Positions 25,568-33,606 of a DNA stretch of 64,000 nt are shown one piece after another. A program made the translations under genes and the position numbers. The stretch lies in NCBI GenBank assembly GCA_009773645.1, contig WSYB01000003.1:181371-245370 (forward strand), given 5' to 3'. Positions within the stretch are counted from its first letter, which is position 1; each line of letters begins with the position of its first letter. A model generated the notes under the pieces. It was not told the DNA's origin, did not search any database, and saw only the letters and a list, made by a program, of their open reading frames with translations. Origin of the DNA: Geobacteraceae bacterium (GTDB lineage Bacteria > Desulfobacterota > Desulfuromonadia > Geobacterales > Geobacteraceae).

Positions 25568-28500
25568 ATGGAAATCAGTGCCGAGAAAGGCAGCCGATTG
25601 AAGGCGATTCGGTTTGACGACCCCTCCGGCCTGGTCCCTGTTGAGCGCGATGCCTGCGCGATTATCTGTTATGTAAACAAGGCGGGAAAACCCACCCACG
25701 GCAATGTGGCACGGACCATCGAGGCACTGATCAAGATGGGGCACCGGGCAGGGGAGATTAACGGCGAGGGGGACGGCTGCGGCATCCTGACCGATATCCC
25801 GCGGCTCTTCTGGCGGGAGATATTGGCCGGTGCGGGTTATGCGCCGGGGCTGGCCGATTCCAAAGGCTTTGCGGTCGGCCATCTCCTGATACCCAGAGAT
25901 GCGCTGGCGGCGGACCCGGAACTCCAGGCGAAAATCCTCAGTCGATTTAACGCCCGCGGGGTGGAGATCCTTGTCGAGCGCCCCGGCCCGGTGCGGAGCG
26001 AGGTCCTCGCTGTGAGGGCCCGGGCGGGGGAGCCGCTTTTCTGGCAGCTTGCTTTCCACTGCCCCGATCCGGTAAAGGCGCAGTCCCTCTTCTACAATCT
26101 CCAGGTGGAGATCGAGCGTGACTTTCCTGCGCACGTCGCTTCACTCTCCACCGATGTGGCAGCCTATAAGGTGCACGGCGCACCGGAGATCCTCTCCCGT
26201 TACTACCCGGAGCTGAAGCGCCTCGATTTCCTGTCGGCGATCACCATCGGCCACAGCCGCTATTCCACCAATACCCTTCCTACGGTTCTCCGCGCCCAGC
26301 CTTTCTCTCTTCTTGGACATAACGGCGAGATCAACACCATCGCCCGTCTGCGGGAGGAGGCCCGAATGATGGGAATAGTCCTCCCTGCGGGAGGGAGCGA
26401 CTCCCAGGACCTGAACCGGTCCCTGGAAGGGCTCATTTCCATATACAGTCTTTCCCTGTTCGAGGCGATGGAGATGCTGTTTCCCCCCATCTTCAGCGAG
26501 ATGGAGCGGATGTCCCCGGAACTCGTTTCCATGTATACCTGGTTCCGCCGCTACGTTTCGGCCTCTGCCCAGGGGCCTGCCGCGATTATCGCCCGCCATC
26601 GTGACTCCTGCGTGTTCAGCGTCGACGCCATGGGGCTCCGCCCCCTCTGGGTAGGTGAAACGGAAAAGGAGGTGTTCGCCTCCTCCGAACTGGGGGTGGT
26701 TCCCCACGAAGAGATTCTTACCGACCCCAAACCCCTGGCGCCCGGGGAAAAGGTGGGGGTAAGATACGGTCAGGAGAAGCATTGCCAGGTGCTGGAACAC
26801 CATGAGCTCAGGCGCGAGGTTTATGCACTTTTCAGGAAGAGAACCAATCTTGCGGCCCAGGCTAAGGTCTTGGTCAAGGGAACGGACCTGCTCCCCCTCA
26901 CCCCGACCCTCTCCCACAAACTCTTCGCCCGCAACGCCAAACTCCTCCAGGAAAACCTTCTCTCCGCCCTCGCCTGGAAGAGCAGCGACGTGCAGAACCT
27001 GAGAGAGGCGGCACGAAGCGGACAGGAGCCGATCGCATCGCTCGGGTACGACGGACCGCTGGCCCCCCTTTCCCTCTCGCGGCAAAACCTTTCCGACTAT
27101 TTCAAGGAGCAGGTGGCGGTGGTGACAAACCCCGCCATTGACCGGGAACGGGAGGCGGAACATTTTTCCACCCGGGTCTATCTCGGCCCCCGTCCGTCTT
27201 TTTCCGTTCCGGCCAAACCGGGGGTGGAACTGGCGGTGCCGCTCCTCCTCGGGGGTAGGCGCGAGCCAAGGGAGGACAGAGATGGGGCCGTTGCCGGGGA
27301 GGCCGGGACCTGCACACTGGAGGCGCTCGTTGCTCACTTTGGGGGGCGCCGCAGCCTCATCATTTCCTGCACGCTGGGGAACAACGAATCCATCAGACAG
27401 GCCTTGGAGCGGCTGAAAGGGGAGGCGGTGAGCGCGGTCAGCCGGGGCGTCGGGCTCCTCCTTCTGGACGACAGCCGGGCCTTCGGGCCGGGCAAGAGTT
27501 TCCTCGACCCTTATCTGGCGGTAGCGGTGCTCCATAAGGCGCTTAAGGAAAGGGTGGACGCACGTGGCGAGAGCTTACGCCGTCGTACCTCCCTGGTGGT
27601 CCGTTCCGGTGCGCTGCGCAATCTCCATGATCTCATCTTTGCACTGGGGATGGGGGCCGATGCCCTTTCGCCGTATCTCATGTGGGAGCTGGCCGACCGG
27701 GAGGAGGGAGGGGTGCGGAATCTCCTTTCCGTGCTCTGCAAGGGGCTGGAAAAGGTGATCTCGACCATGGGAACCCACGAAATCGGCGGTTATGGTAAAT
27801 ATTTCGCCTCCATCGGCCTTTGCGATGAGCTGGCGGAGATTTTCGAAACCCCCAACTTCTGTGGCTCGGCCCGGGGAGGACTGACCCCGGATCGCCTTGA
27901 GGAAGAGAGCCGGAGCAGGAGCGCGGTGGCGAGAAGCCGCGAGAAACAGCCGATGCAGGTCCAGTTCCGCCTCTATCCCCGTATCTGGAAGATGGTCGGT
28001 GCGGTGGCCAAGATGGAGGAGAGCTACGCGGATCTTTCGCGCCTGATCCAGCAACTGGAAGGGGAAAACCCACTGGCCGTCCGCCACCTGGTCGATCTGC
28101 GCTTCCAGGAGGAGCTGTCGGTCGACCCGGAAGAGGTGGATACGGAGGTCAAGGGTCACGATCTTCCCATCCTCTTCTCGGCCATGAGCTTCGGCTCCCA
28201 GGGGGAGACCCCGTTCCGCATTTACGCCGAGGCGGCTAAACGCCTCAACATCATCTGCATGAACGGCGAGGGGGGAGAGATCGCCGACATGATGGGGCGC
28301 TACCGGAAAAACCGGGGGCAGCAGATCGCTTCCGGGCGGTTCGGAGTCAACATGGAGTTCCTCAATTCCGCCGACTTTCTGGAGATAAAGGTCGGACAGG
28401 GTGCCAAGCCGGGCGAGGGGGGACACCTGCCGGGATTCAAAGTGACCGACAAGATCGCCGCCGCCCGGCATGCCACACCGGGAGTCTCCCTCATATCCCC

Positions 28501-30136
28501 TTCCAATAACCATGACATTTACTCCATTGAGGATCTGGCCCAGATCATCGAGGAGTTGCGCACCGCCAACCCCCGTGCCCGGATATCGGTAAAGGTGCCG
28601 GCTGTGGCCGGGATCGCCACCATCGCACTGGGGATCGCCAAGGCCGGCGCAGATATCATCACCATCAGCGGCTATGACGGCGGCACCGGCGCGGCCCGCA
28701 AGCATGCCATCAAATTCGTCGGACTTCCCGCCGAGATCGGGGTGCGTGAGGCCCACCGCGCCCTTGAGGAGGCGGGGATGCGCCACAGGGTGGAGATCTG
28801 GGCCGATGGCGGCGCGCGGACCGGCCGCGACGTCATCAAGCTGATGCTCCTTGGGGCCAACCGGGTAGGGTTCGGCACCATGGCCATGGTGGTCATCGGG
28901 TGCACCGCCTGCCGGGGGTGTCACCTGGGGACCTGCCACGTGGGGATCGCCACCCAGATCGAGACCGTGGAGGAAGCAGAGGCGAAGGGGCTCAAGCGTT
29001 TTGTGCCGCGCGTTCTGGAAAACGGGATCATCTATGAGACAACCTTTTTCCGGGGGATGGCGCGGGAGATCCGCATCCTCACAGCCAAACTGGGATTCCG
29101 GCGCACCCAGGACCTGGTGGGGCGCGCCGACCTCCTTGTGCAGGCACGCGGTCTCGACCGTCTCGATCTGTCGGAACTCCTCGCTCCCGTTTTTCCCGGG
29201 GAACTCCATCGCACCGATCAGAAGGTCCGCATCATCAGGAAACCCCTGAACTATCTTACCTCGCTCATTTCAAACCTGGTGGCCGGCGCATTTGACGAAG
29301 GCGAGGAGCGCGTCCGCTACGACGACGACAACGCCTCCAGTTCAGACCGTGCCATCGGCACGCACCTGGCGGGCACCATGGTCCGCGGTCGGGAGGAGGG
29401 GCGGTTCGGTGCGGAGAAAGATGCGCTCCTCCATTTCCGGCGCGACTCCATACCGGGAAACGGCCTGGCCGCCTTCAATATCCCGCGTATCACGATCCGT
29501 GTGGAAGGTGGAGCCCAGGACGGAGTGGGGAAATCGACCATGGGAGGAAAGATCGTGGTCCTCAAGGGGGAAAACAGGAACGGCCTTAGGGTGGGGGGCT
29601 CGGTGGGAAAGGGGCTTGCCTACGGCGCCCAGGGGGGGGTCTTTCTCATTCAGGGGGACGCGGACAGTCGAGCCTGCATCCGCCTGTCAGGAGCTGATGT
29701 GGTGCTTGGGGGACGAATCAGGACTCCACTCAATGACTCCCTCGGCGATCTGGCGGGACGGGCCAATCTCAAGGGGTTTGCCTTCGAATACATGACCGCC
29801 GGCAAAGCGGTGGTCATGGGCGACCCCGGTCCCTGGCTCTGCTCCGGCATGACCGGTGGGACGGTCTATTGCCACCTGGACGCAGCTATGGGGATGACCC
29901 GTGAGGCCCTGCGCAGGAGGATTGCACAGGGGGCGAGGGTGGAGATCCGCGATCTTGAGGAGGATGACGTCGTCCAGATCGAGGAGCTCCTCCTCCAGTA
30001 TCACAGGGAACTCCTCCATACCCATCAGGAAGAAGAGGCGGACTGGGTGGAGGGGGTACTTTCCCGCTGCAGCAGCCGTTTTGTGAAAATAGTGCCGGAA
30101 AAGGCCGGGATGCGGCCGCCGTTGAGCACGGAATGA
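25568..30136 (+). CDS. gltB: Glutamate synthase large subunit
   Basis: A 1522-residue flavoenzyme making two glutamates from glutamine and 2-oxoglutarate. The class II glutaminase domain begins at Cys30 (ERDACAIICYV), implying a 29-residue propeptide. A central domain is followed by the FMN-binding synthase barrel (GEGGEIADM, SGYDGGTGAA), the 3Fe-4S cysteines (CTACRGCHLGTC), and a C-terminal GXGXG beta-helix (about 1250-1480). No small NADPH subunit (gltD) is adjacent; instead a ferredoxin follows, suggesting ferredoxin as donor. The ATG at 25568 has AAGGAG. Confidence 0.93.
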   Translation: MEISAEKGSRLKAIRFDDPSGLVPVERDACAIICYVNKAGKPTHGNVARTIEALIKMGHRAGEINGEGDGCGILTDIPRLFWREILAGAGYAPGLADSKGFAVGHLLIPRDALAADPELQAKILSRFNARGVEILVERPGPVRSEVLAVRARAGEPLFWQLAFHCPDPVKAQSLFYNLQVEIERDFPAHVASLSTDVAAYKVHGAPEILSRYYPELKRLDFLSAITIGHSRYSTNTLPTVLRAQPFSLLGHNGEINTIARLREEARMMGIVLPAGGSDSQDLNRSLEGLISIYSLSLFEAMEMLFPPIFSEMERMSPELVSMYTWFRRYVSASAQGPAAIIARHRDSCVFSVDAMGLRPLWVGETEKEVFASSELGVVPHEEILTDPKPLAPGEKVGVRYGQEKHCQVLEHHELRREVYALFRKRTNLAAQAKVLVKGTDLLPLTPTLSHKLFARNAKLLQENLLSALAWKSSDVQNLREAARSGQEPIASLGYDGPLAPLSLSRQNLSDYFKEQVAVVTNPAIDREREAEHFSTRVYLGPRPSFSVPAKPGVELAVPLLLGGRREPREDRDGAVAGEAGTCTLEALVAHFGGRRSLIISCTLGNNESIRQALERLKGEAVSAVSRGVGLLLLDDSRAFGPGKSFLDPYLAVAVLHKALKERVDARGESLRRRTSLVVRSGALRNLHDLIFALGMGADALSPYLMWELADREEGGVRNLLSVLCKGLEKVISTMGTHEIGGYGKYFASIGLCDELAEIFETPNFCGSARGGLTPDRLEEESRSRSAVARSREKQPMQVQFRLYPRIWKMVGAVAKMEESYADLSRLIQQLEGENPLAVRHLVDLRFQEELSVDPEEVDTEVKGHDLPILFSAMSFGSQGETPFRIYAEAAKRLNIICMNGEGGEIADMMGRYRKNRGQQIASGRFGVNMEFLNSADFLEIKVGQGAKPGEGGHLPGFKVTDKIAAARHATPGVSLISPSNNHDIYSIEDLAQIIEELRTANPRARISVKVPAVAGIATIALGIAKAGADIITISGYDGGTGAARKHAIKFVGLPAEIGVREAHRALEEAGMRHRVEIWADGGARTGRDVIKLMLLGANRVGFGTMAMVVIGCTACRGCHLGTCHVGIATQIETVEEAEAKGLKRFVPRVLENGIIYETTFFRGMAREIRILTAKLGFRRTQDLVGRADLLVQARGLDRLDLSELLAPVFPGELHRTDQKVRIIRKPLNYLTSLISNLVAGAFDEGEERVRYDDDNASSSDRAIGTHLAGTMVRGREEGRFGAEKDALLHFRRDSIPGNGLAAFNIPRITIRVEGGAQDGVGKSTMGGKIVVLKGENRNGLRVGGSVGKGLAYGAQGGVFLIQGDADSRACIRLSGADVVLGGRIRTPLNDSLGDLAGRANLKGFAFEYMTAGKAVVMGDPGPWLCSGMTGGTVYCHLDAAMGMTREALRRRIAQGARVEIRDLEEDDVVQIEELLLQYHRELLHTHQEEEADWVEGVLSRCSSRFVKIVPEKAGMRPPLSTE

Positions 30137-30138
30137 CG

Positions 30139-30272
30139 GCCGGGAAGCGTTAAAGGCCGGGAAGCGTAAAAGGCCGGGAAGCGGGAAGCGGGAGAGGCCG
30201 GGAAGCGGGAAGCGTAGAAGGCCGGGAAGCGTTAAAGCCTTTCCTCTTCCCGGATCCCGGTTCACGGATTTT
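30139..30272 (+). repeat. CCGGGAAGCG repeat array before the ferredoxin
   Basis: Irregular tandem GGCCGGGAAGCGT[TA]AAA units ending in TTCCTCTTCCCGGATCCCGG. The last ~40 bases closely match the third unit of the array before gltB (25515-25560), including the AAGGAG of the next gene. Confidence 0.75.
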
Positions 30273-30285
30273 AAGGAGTCTTGTC

Positions 30286-30474
30286 ATGGTGCGAAAACCC
30301 TATGTGGACCAGGAAGTCTGCGTCAGTTGCGAGCTTTGCGTGGAAACCGTACCCGAAGTATTCCGCATGAACGACGACAACCTCGCCGAGGCTTACAACC
30401 CCACGGGGGCGCCGGAGGAAAAGATCCAGGAAGCCGTCGACGCCTGCCCGGTGAACTGCATCCACTGGGAATAA
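30286..30474 (+). CDS. [4Fe-4S] ferredoxin
   Basis: 62 residues. Cys12, Cys15 and Cys18 (CVSCELC) plus one late cysteine in CPVNCIHWE bind a single [4Fe-4S] cluster. A fifth cysteine in CPVNC is extra. It follows gltB and shares its unusual upstream repeat, so it is a plausible electron donor to the glutamate synthase. Confidence 0.88.
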   Translation: MVRKPYVDQEVCVSCELCVETVPEVFRMNDDNLAEAYNPTGAPEEKIQEAVDACPVNCIHWE

Positions 30475-30533
30475 ATGAAGGTGCGAGGTTTATTAAACTT
30501 CGAACATCGAACCGATTTTCAGAGAGGTTTTCC

Positions 30534-31769
30534 ATGTCCATTTTGACCCTCAATTGCCGAAGTTCCTCCGTCAGATACCAGCTGTTCGACCAGGAGAAAA
30601 AGGAAGTGCTTGCCAGGGGGATGGTGGAGCGGGTGGAAATCGGCGATTCTTATATCACCCTTGAAGCGCCGGGCCGGGTGAACTGCCGGAAGGAATCGGA
30701 TTGCCCCGACCACCGGGCGGCCGTTGCCCTCATCTTGCAGACCCTTACCGACGGGGAAGTCGGTATACTTCCCGATGCCGGCCCGATCATGGCCGTCGGT
30801 CATCGGGTAGTGCACGGCGGAGAGAATTTTACCCGCTCATCCCTGATCGATGACCGGGTGTTGGCGGCGGTCAAGGCGGTGGAAGAACTGGCTCCGCTTC
30901 ATAACGCCCCGAACATTGCAGGCATTGATGCAGCCCGGGCGCTCCTCCCCCATATCGACCATGTAGCCGTCTTCGACACCGCGTTCCACCAGACCATGCC
31001 TCCCCATGCCTACCTGTATGCACTGCCGTACGAGTGGTACGAAAAGTACGGGGTCAGACGCTACGGATTTCATGGCGCCTCCCACCTCTACGCCTTGAAA
31101 AGGGGAGCGGAGCTTCTGAAGAAAAGGCCCGAAGAGTGCAACATGATAACCATTCATATCGGCAATGGGGTTTCGCTCTGCGCCGTCAGAAACGGGATAT
31201 CCATCGATACCAGCATGGGGTTGACGCCGCTGGAAGGTGCGGTCATGGAAACCCGCTGCGGGGATATCGACCCAGGGATACTTGTATTCATCATGCAGGC
31301 GGAAAACCTCTCGGCCAGAGAGCTGGACCGCATCCTGAACCAGAAGAGCGGCATGCTAGGCATAACCGGCCGTTTCTCGCGCCAGAGAGATGTGCTGGAG
31401 GGAGCAATACAAGGAGACAGGGGATGCCGCCTCGCCCTGGACATGACGGCATACCGGCTGAAGAAGTACATCGGCGCTTACTGTGCTGTCGTGGGGCCGC
31501 TGGATGCGGTTGTTTTCGTGTCAAGCGTTGGGAGAGGCGAGTGGCCGGTCAGGGAGTTGGCGCTGGAAGGGATGGAGGCATTCGGCATCAGGCTTGACCG
31601 GGAGAGGAATCTGCTGGGGGGAGGAGAGAATCATGCGGCGCTGGTGAGTGCAGATGATTCACCGGTCAGGGTCTTTGTCGTCCCAGCCGATGAGGACCTG
31701 ATCCTTGCCGAGAATACGGCTGCTGTCCTGGCGGGAGAGCATCCGGCGGAGGTGCCTGAGTTTTTTTAA
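30534..31769 (+). CDS. ackA: Acetate kinase-like protein (divergent)
   Basis: 411 residues. Catalytic residues known from acetate kinases are all visible: Asn in LNCRSSS, Arg in GHRVVHGG, His in LAPLHNAPN, Asp in VFDTAFHQT, His in YGFHGASH, Arg in METRCGDIDPG, and the late Glu in PADEDLI. However, the usually invariant glycine of NxGSSS is arginine here, and the adenosine-binding GGIGEN loop reads SSVGRGEW. It could be a bona fide kinase with altered nucleotide use, or a paralogue with another substrate. The ATG at 30534 was chosen by homology; the frame is open upstream. Confidence 0.8.
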   Translation: MSILTLNCRSSSVRYQLFDQEKKEVLARGMVERVEIGDSYITLEAPGRVNCRKESDCPDHRAAVALILQTLTDGEVGILPDAGPIMAVGHRVVHGGENFTRSSLIDDRVLAAVKAVEELAPLHNAPNIAGIDAARALLPHIDHVAVFDTAFHQTMPPHAYLYALPYEWYEKYGVRRYGFHGASHLYALKRGAELLKKRPEECNMITIHIGNGVSLCAVRNGISIDTSMGLTPLEGAVMETRCGDIDPGILVFIMQAENLSARELDRILNQKSGMLGITGRFSRQRDVLEGAIQGDRGCRLALDMTAYRLKKYIGAYCAVVGPLDAVVFVSSVGRGEWPVRELALEGMEAFGIRLDRERNLLGGGENHAALVSADDSPVRVFVVPADEDLILAENTAAVLAGEHPAEVPEFF

Positions 31770-31845
31770 GACGGGGAATCTAAGTAAAAGAATGCATGGG
31801 GGTGAGGGAGCATTACTCCCTCCGGAAAGCGGGGAGGTACAGAAC

Positions 31846-32262
31846 GTGGGTATTGAGTGGTACGATGATTTGGCGGTTGGTGTTGACACAATTGACAACC
31901 AGCATAAGGAACTTTTTCAGAGGTTTGATGCGCTGCTGCAAGCCTGCAACAGCGGCCGGGGGCGGGAGGAAATCACCAGGCTGTTCATGTTTCTCAACGA
32001 TTATGTGGTCATCCATTTCCGCGAAGAGGAGAAATTGCAGCGGGACTGCGGCTATCCGGAATTTCACGCGCACCGTCGGGAACATGCCGTTTTTATCGGC
32101 AAGCTCAGCGAACTGGAGAAAGAGTTGGTGTCCGAGGGGGCATCACTACCGGTTATCGTAAAGACAAACAATGTCATGATCGACTGGCTGATCAATCATA
32201 TTTCCAAGACCGACAAAAAAATCGGCGAATTCCTCCGGCGCGAGGGGGGCACTCCCCTCTGA
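31846..32262 (+). CDS. Bacteriohemerythrin
   Basis: 138 residues, a four-helix diiron O2-binding protein. Ligands are visible in DNQHKELF, HFREEE, FHAHRREHAVF and DWLINHI. The GTG at 31846 is preceded by GGGGAGG and gives the standard hemerythrin length. A longer frame with an in-frame ATG at 31793 would add unrelated residues. Confidence 0.9.
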   Translation: MGIEWYDDLAVGVDTIDNQHKELFQRFDALLQACNSGRGREEITRLFMFLNDYVVIHFREEEKLQRDCGYPEFHAHRREHAVFIGKLSELEKELVSEGASLPVIVKTNNVMIDWLINHISKTDKKIGEFLRREGGTPL

Positions 32263-32299
32263 ACCGCCCCGCGGGATTCGGCCGAAGGAGGCTTATGGG

Positions 32300-32752
32300 A
32301 TGGCAGGCACTGGTGGTAAATTCAAGGTGAGATGCCCCGCGTGCGGCGTTGCAAACCTGATTCCGGCCGATCGGGAAGGGGAGACGGGGAAATGTGGCGG
32401 CTGTCATGGGGCGCTGCCGCCACTGTACCTCCATCCGGTCCCGTTAACCGACAGGAGTTTCGACTCTTTCGTGGCACATTACCCCGGCCCGGTGCTGGCG
32501 GAGTTCTGGGCTCCGTGGTGACCCCACTGCCGTAACTTTGCACCGGTGGTGCAAGAGGTGGCTGGTGAGCTTGCAGGCAGGGGGGCAGTGGTGCAGGTCA
32601 ATACCGAGGAAAACCCGGTTCTGGCGACGCGTTTCGGCATACGGGGGATACCCGCGGTTCTTCTGTTGGAAAAGGGGAAGGTAATCACCCGGCAGGAGGG
32701 CGCACTGGACAGGACAAGCCTGCTCAACTGGTTCTTGAACGCTGTAAAATAG
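32300..32752 (+). CDS. Thioredoxin (TrxC-like) with UGA/selenocysteine at the active site
   Basis: 150 codons with one internal TGA at 32519-32521 (codon 74). The N-terminal zinc ribbon (CPACG ... CGGC) is typical of thioredoxin 2. The active site then reads EFWAPW-TGA-PHCRNF, so the UGA replaces exactly the first cysteine of WCxxC. The frame continues through RGIPAVLLLEKG to a normal thioredoxin end. A SECIS-like hairpin follows the UGA. The most economical reading is a selenoprotein. A plain nonsense mutation is possible but would have to hit this one codon. AAGGAGG precedes ATG 32300. Confidence 0.85.
32522..32561 (+). promoter_or_regulatory. SECIS-like hairpin downstream of the UGA codon
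   Basis: A perfect 6-bp stem TTGCAC/GTGCAA (32538-32543 with 32549-32554), loop CGGTG, extended by an outer CCAC/GTGG pairing. The apical loop is 23-27 bases after the UGA, within the usual distance for bacterial SECIS elements, and it contains the required G. Confidence 0.65.
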
Positions 32753-32795
32753 GGTGCTCAGGCTTGGCAATATAGAAGCTGTTTACTTTGATGCG

Positions 32796-32823
32796 TTGAC
32801 ATACACGGCTTTTGCGTTAAATT
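32796..32823 (+). promoter_or_regulatory. Candidate promoter of the nuo operon
   Basis: TTGACA (6/6) at 32796-32801, a 16-base spacer, TAAATT. It lies about 195 bases before nuoA, with a palindromic repeat between. Confidence 0.45.
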
Positions 32824-32862
32824 TTACGGAACAATAACCAAAACAAAGGTACGATTTTTCCT

Positions 32863-32948
32863 CCCCCTTTCGTAAAGGGGGATCGAGGGGGATTTAGCTC
32901 AGCCGGTTTCTAAATCCCCCCTGCCCCCCCTTTACAAAAGGGGGGGGG
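32863..32948. repeat. Dispersed palindromic repeat, copy 2 (GGGGGATTTAG family)
   Basis: The same two-hairpin design as 7103-7186, with arms CCCCCTTTCGTAAAGGGGG and CCCCCTTTACAAAAGGGGG joined by GGGGGATTTAG/CTAAATCCCCC. It lies between the nuo promoter and nuoA. Confidence 0.8.
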
Positions 32949-33016
32949 AAATAGGATCAACTGGGTTATAGGTCCGAAATTTTACCAGTAAATACTCCTT
33001 TTGCGGACGCTTGCAT

Positions 33017-33457
33017 ATGCCAGTCAGCACGAACGACATCCCTGTACCCCCCCCTGAATCCATGGAACTGCTATCCCTGTTCATGTATTCCGCGGCGGCG
33101 GTCCTGCTGATCGCCTTTCTTCTCGTCGCCGCCTGGTGGCTGGGGGGGAAGACACGCTCTGACAATAAGGAAATGGCCTATGAATCGGGGATCATCCCCA
33201 CCGGCACGGCCCGGCTGGCCTATCCGGTCCCCTTCTATCTGGTCGCGATCTTTTTCATCGTCTTCGACGTGGAGGCGGTCTTTATCTTTACCTGGGCCGT
33301 AGCCTGGGACCAGTTGGGGCTGGCCGGCCTTATCCACATAACGTTTTTCATCGTCGTCCTTCTCCTGGGGCTGGTATGGCTCTGGATCAAGGGTGGCCTC
33401 GACTGGGGACCGTCGGCCGAAGGCCGGCTCAGTGCGTACAAGAAGACGGATTCGTAG
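33017..33457 (+). CDS. nuoA: NADH-quinone oxidoreductase subunit A
   Basis: 146 residues with three membrane helices. The family signature KEMAYESGIIPTG and the acidic-residue helix VAIFFIVFDVEAVFIFTWA are intact. It is part of the membrane arm interface of complex I. A TTG at 33011 is an alternative start. The gene is separated from nuoBCD by a 3.7-kb inserted block, where most genomes have A and B adjacent. The stop codon is inside the first REP unit. Confidence 0.94.
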   Translation: MPVSTNDIPVPPPESMELLSLFMYSAAAVLLIAFLLVAAWWLGGKTRSDNKEMAYESGIIPTGTARLAYPVPFYLVAIFFIVFDVEAVFIFTWAVAWDQLGLAGLIHITFFIVVLLLGLVWLWIKGGLDWGPSAEGRLSAYKKTDS

Positions 33458-33580
33458 GGTGCGTTAGTGAAGCGTAACGCACCGATTTTCTTGGTAAAGA
33501 TTTGTAGGATGAGTTAGGTGGGATGTGCCTTAACGCACCTTCTCCAGGTGCGTTACGCGATGAAGTCTCTAACGCACCCC
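33454..33580 (+). repeat. REP/REPIN cluster 1 left (GTGCGTTA family)
   Basis: One hairpin (GGGTGCGTTA ... TAACGCACC, 33454-33480), then a doublet at 33504-33580. The doublet is nearly the same as 37104-37183, including GTGCGTTACGCGATGA. It brackets the inserted block. Confidence 0.8.
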
Positions 33581-33606
33581 AACAATTCTGGCTCAGTGGA
33601 ATTTTA

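Noticed and set aside
27575..29209. 544-residue minus-strand frame inside gltB
   Set aside because: It is the antisense of conserved GltB motifs.
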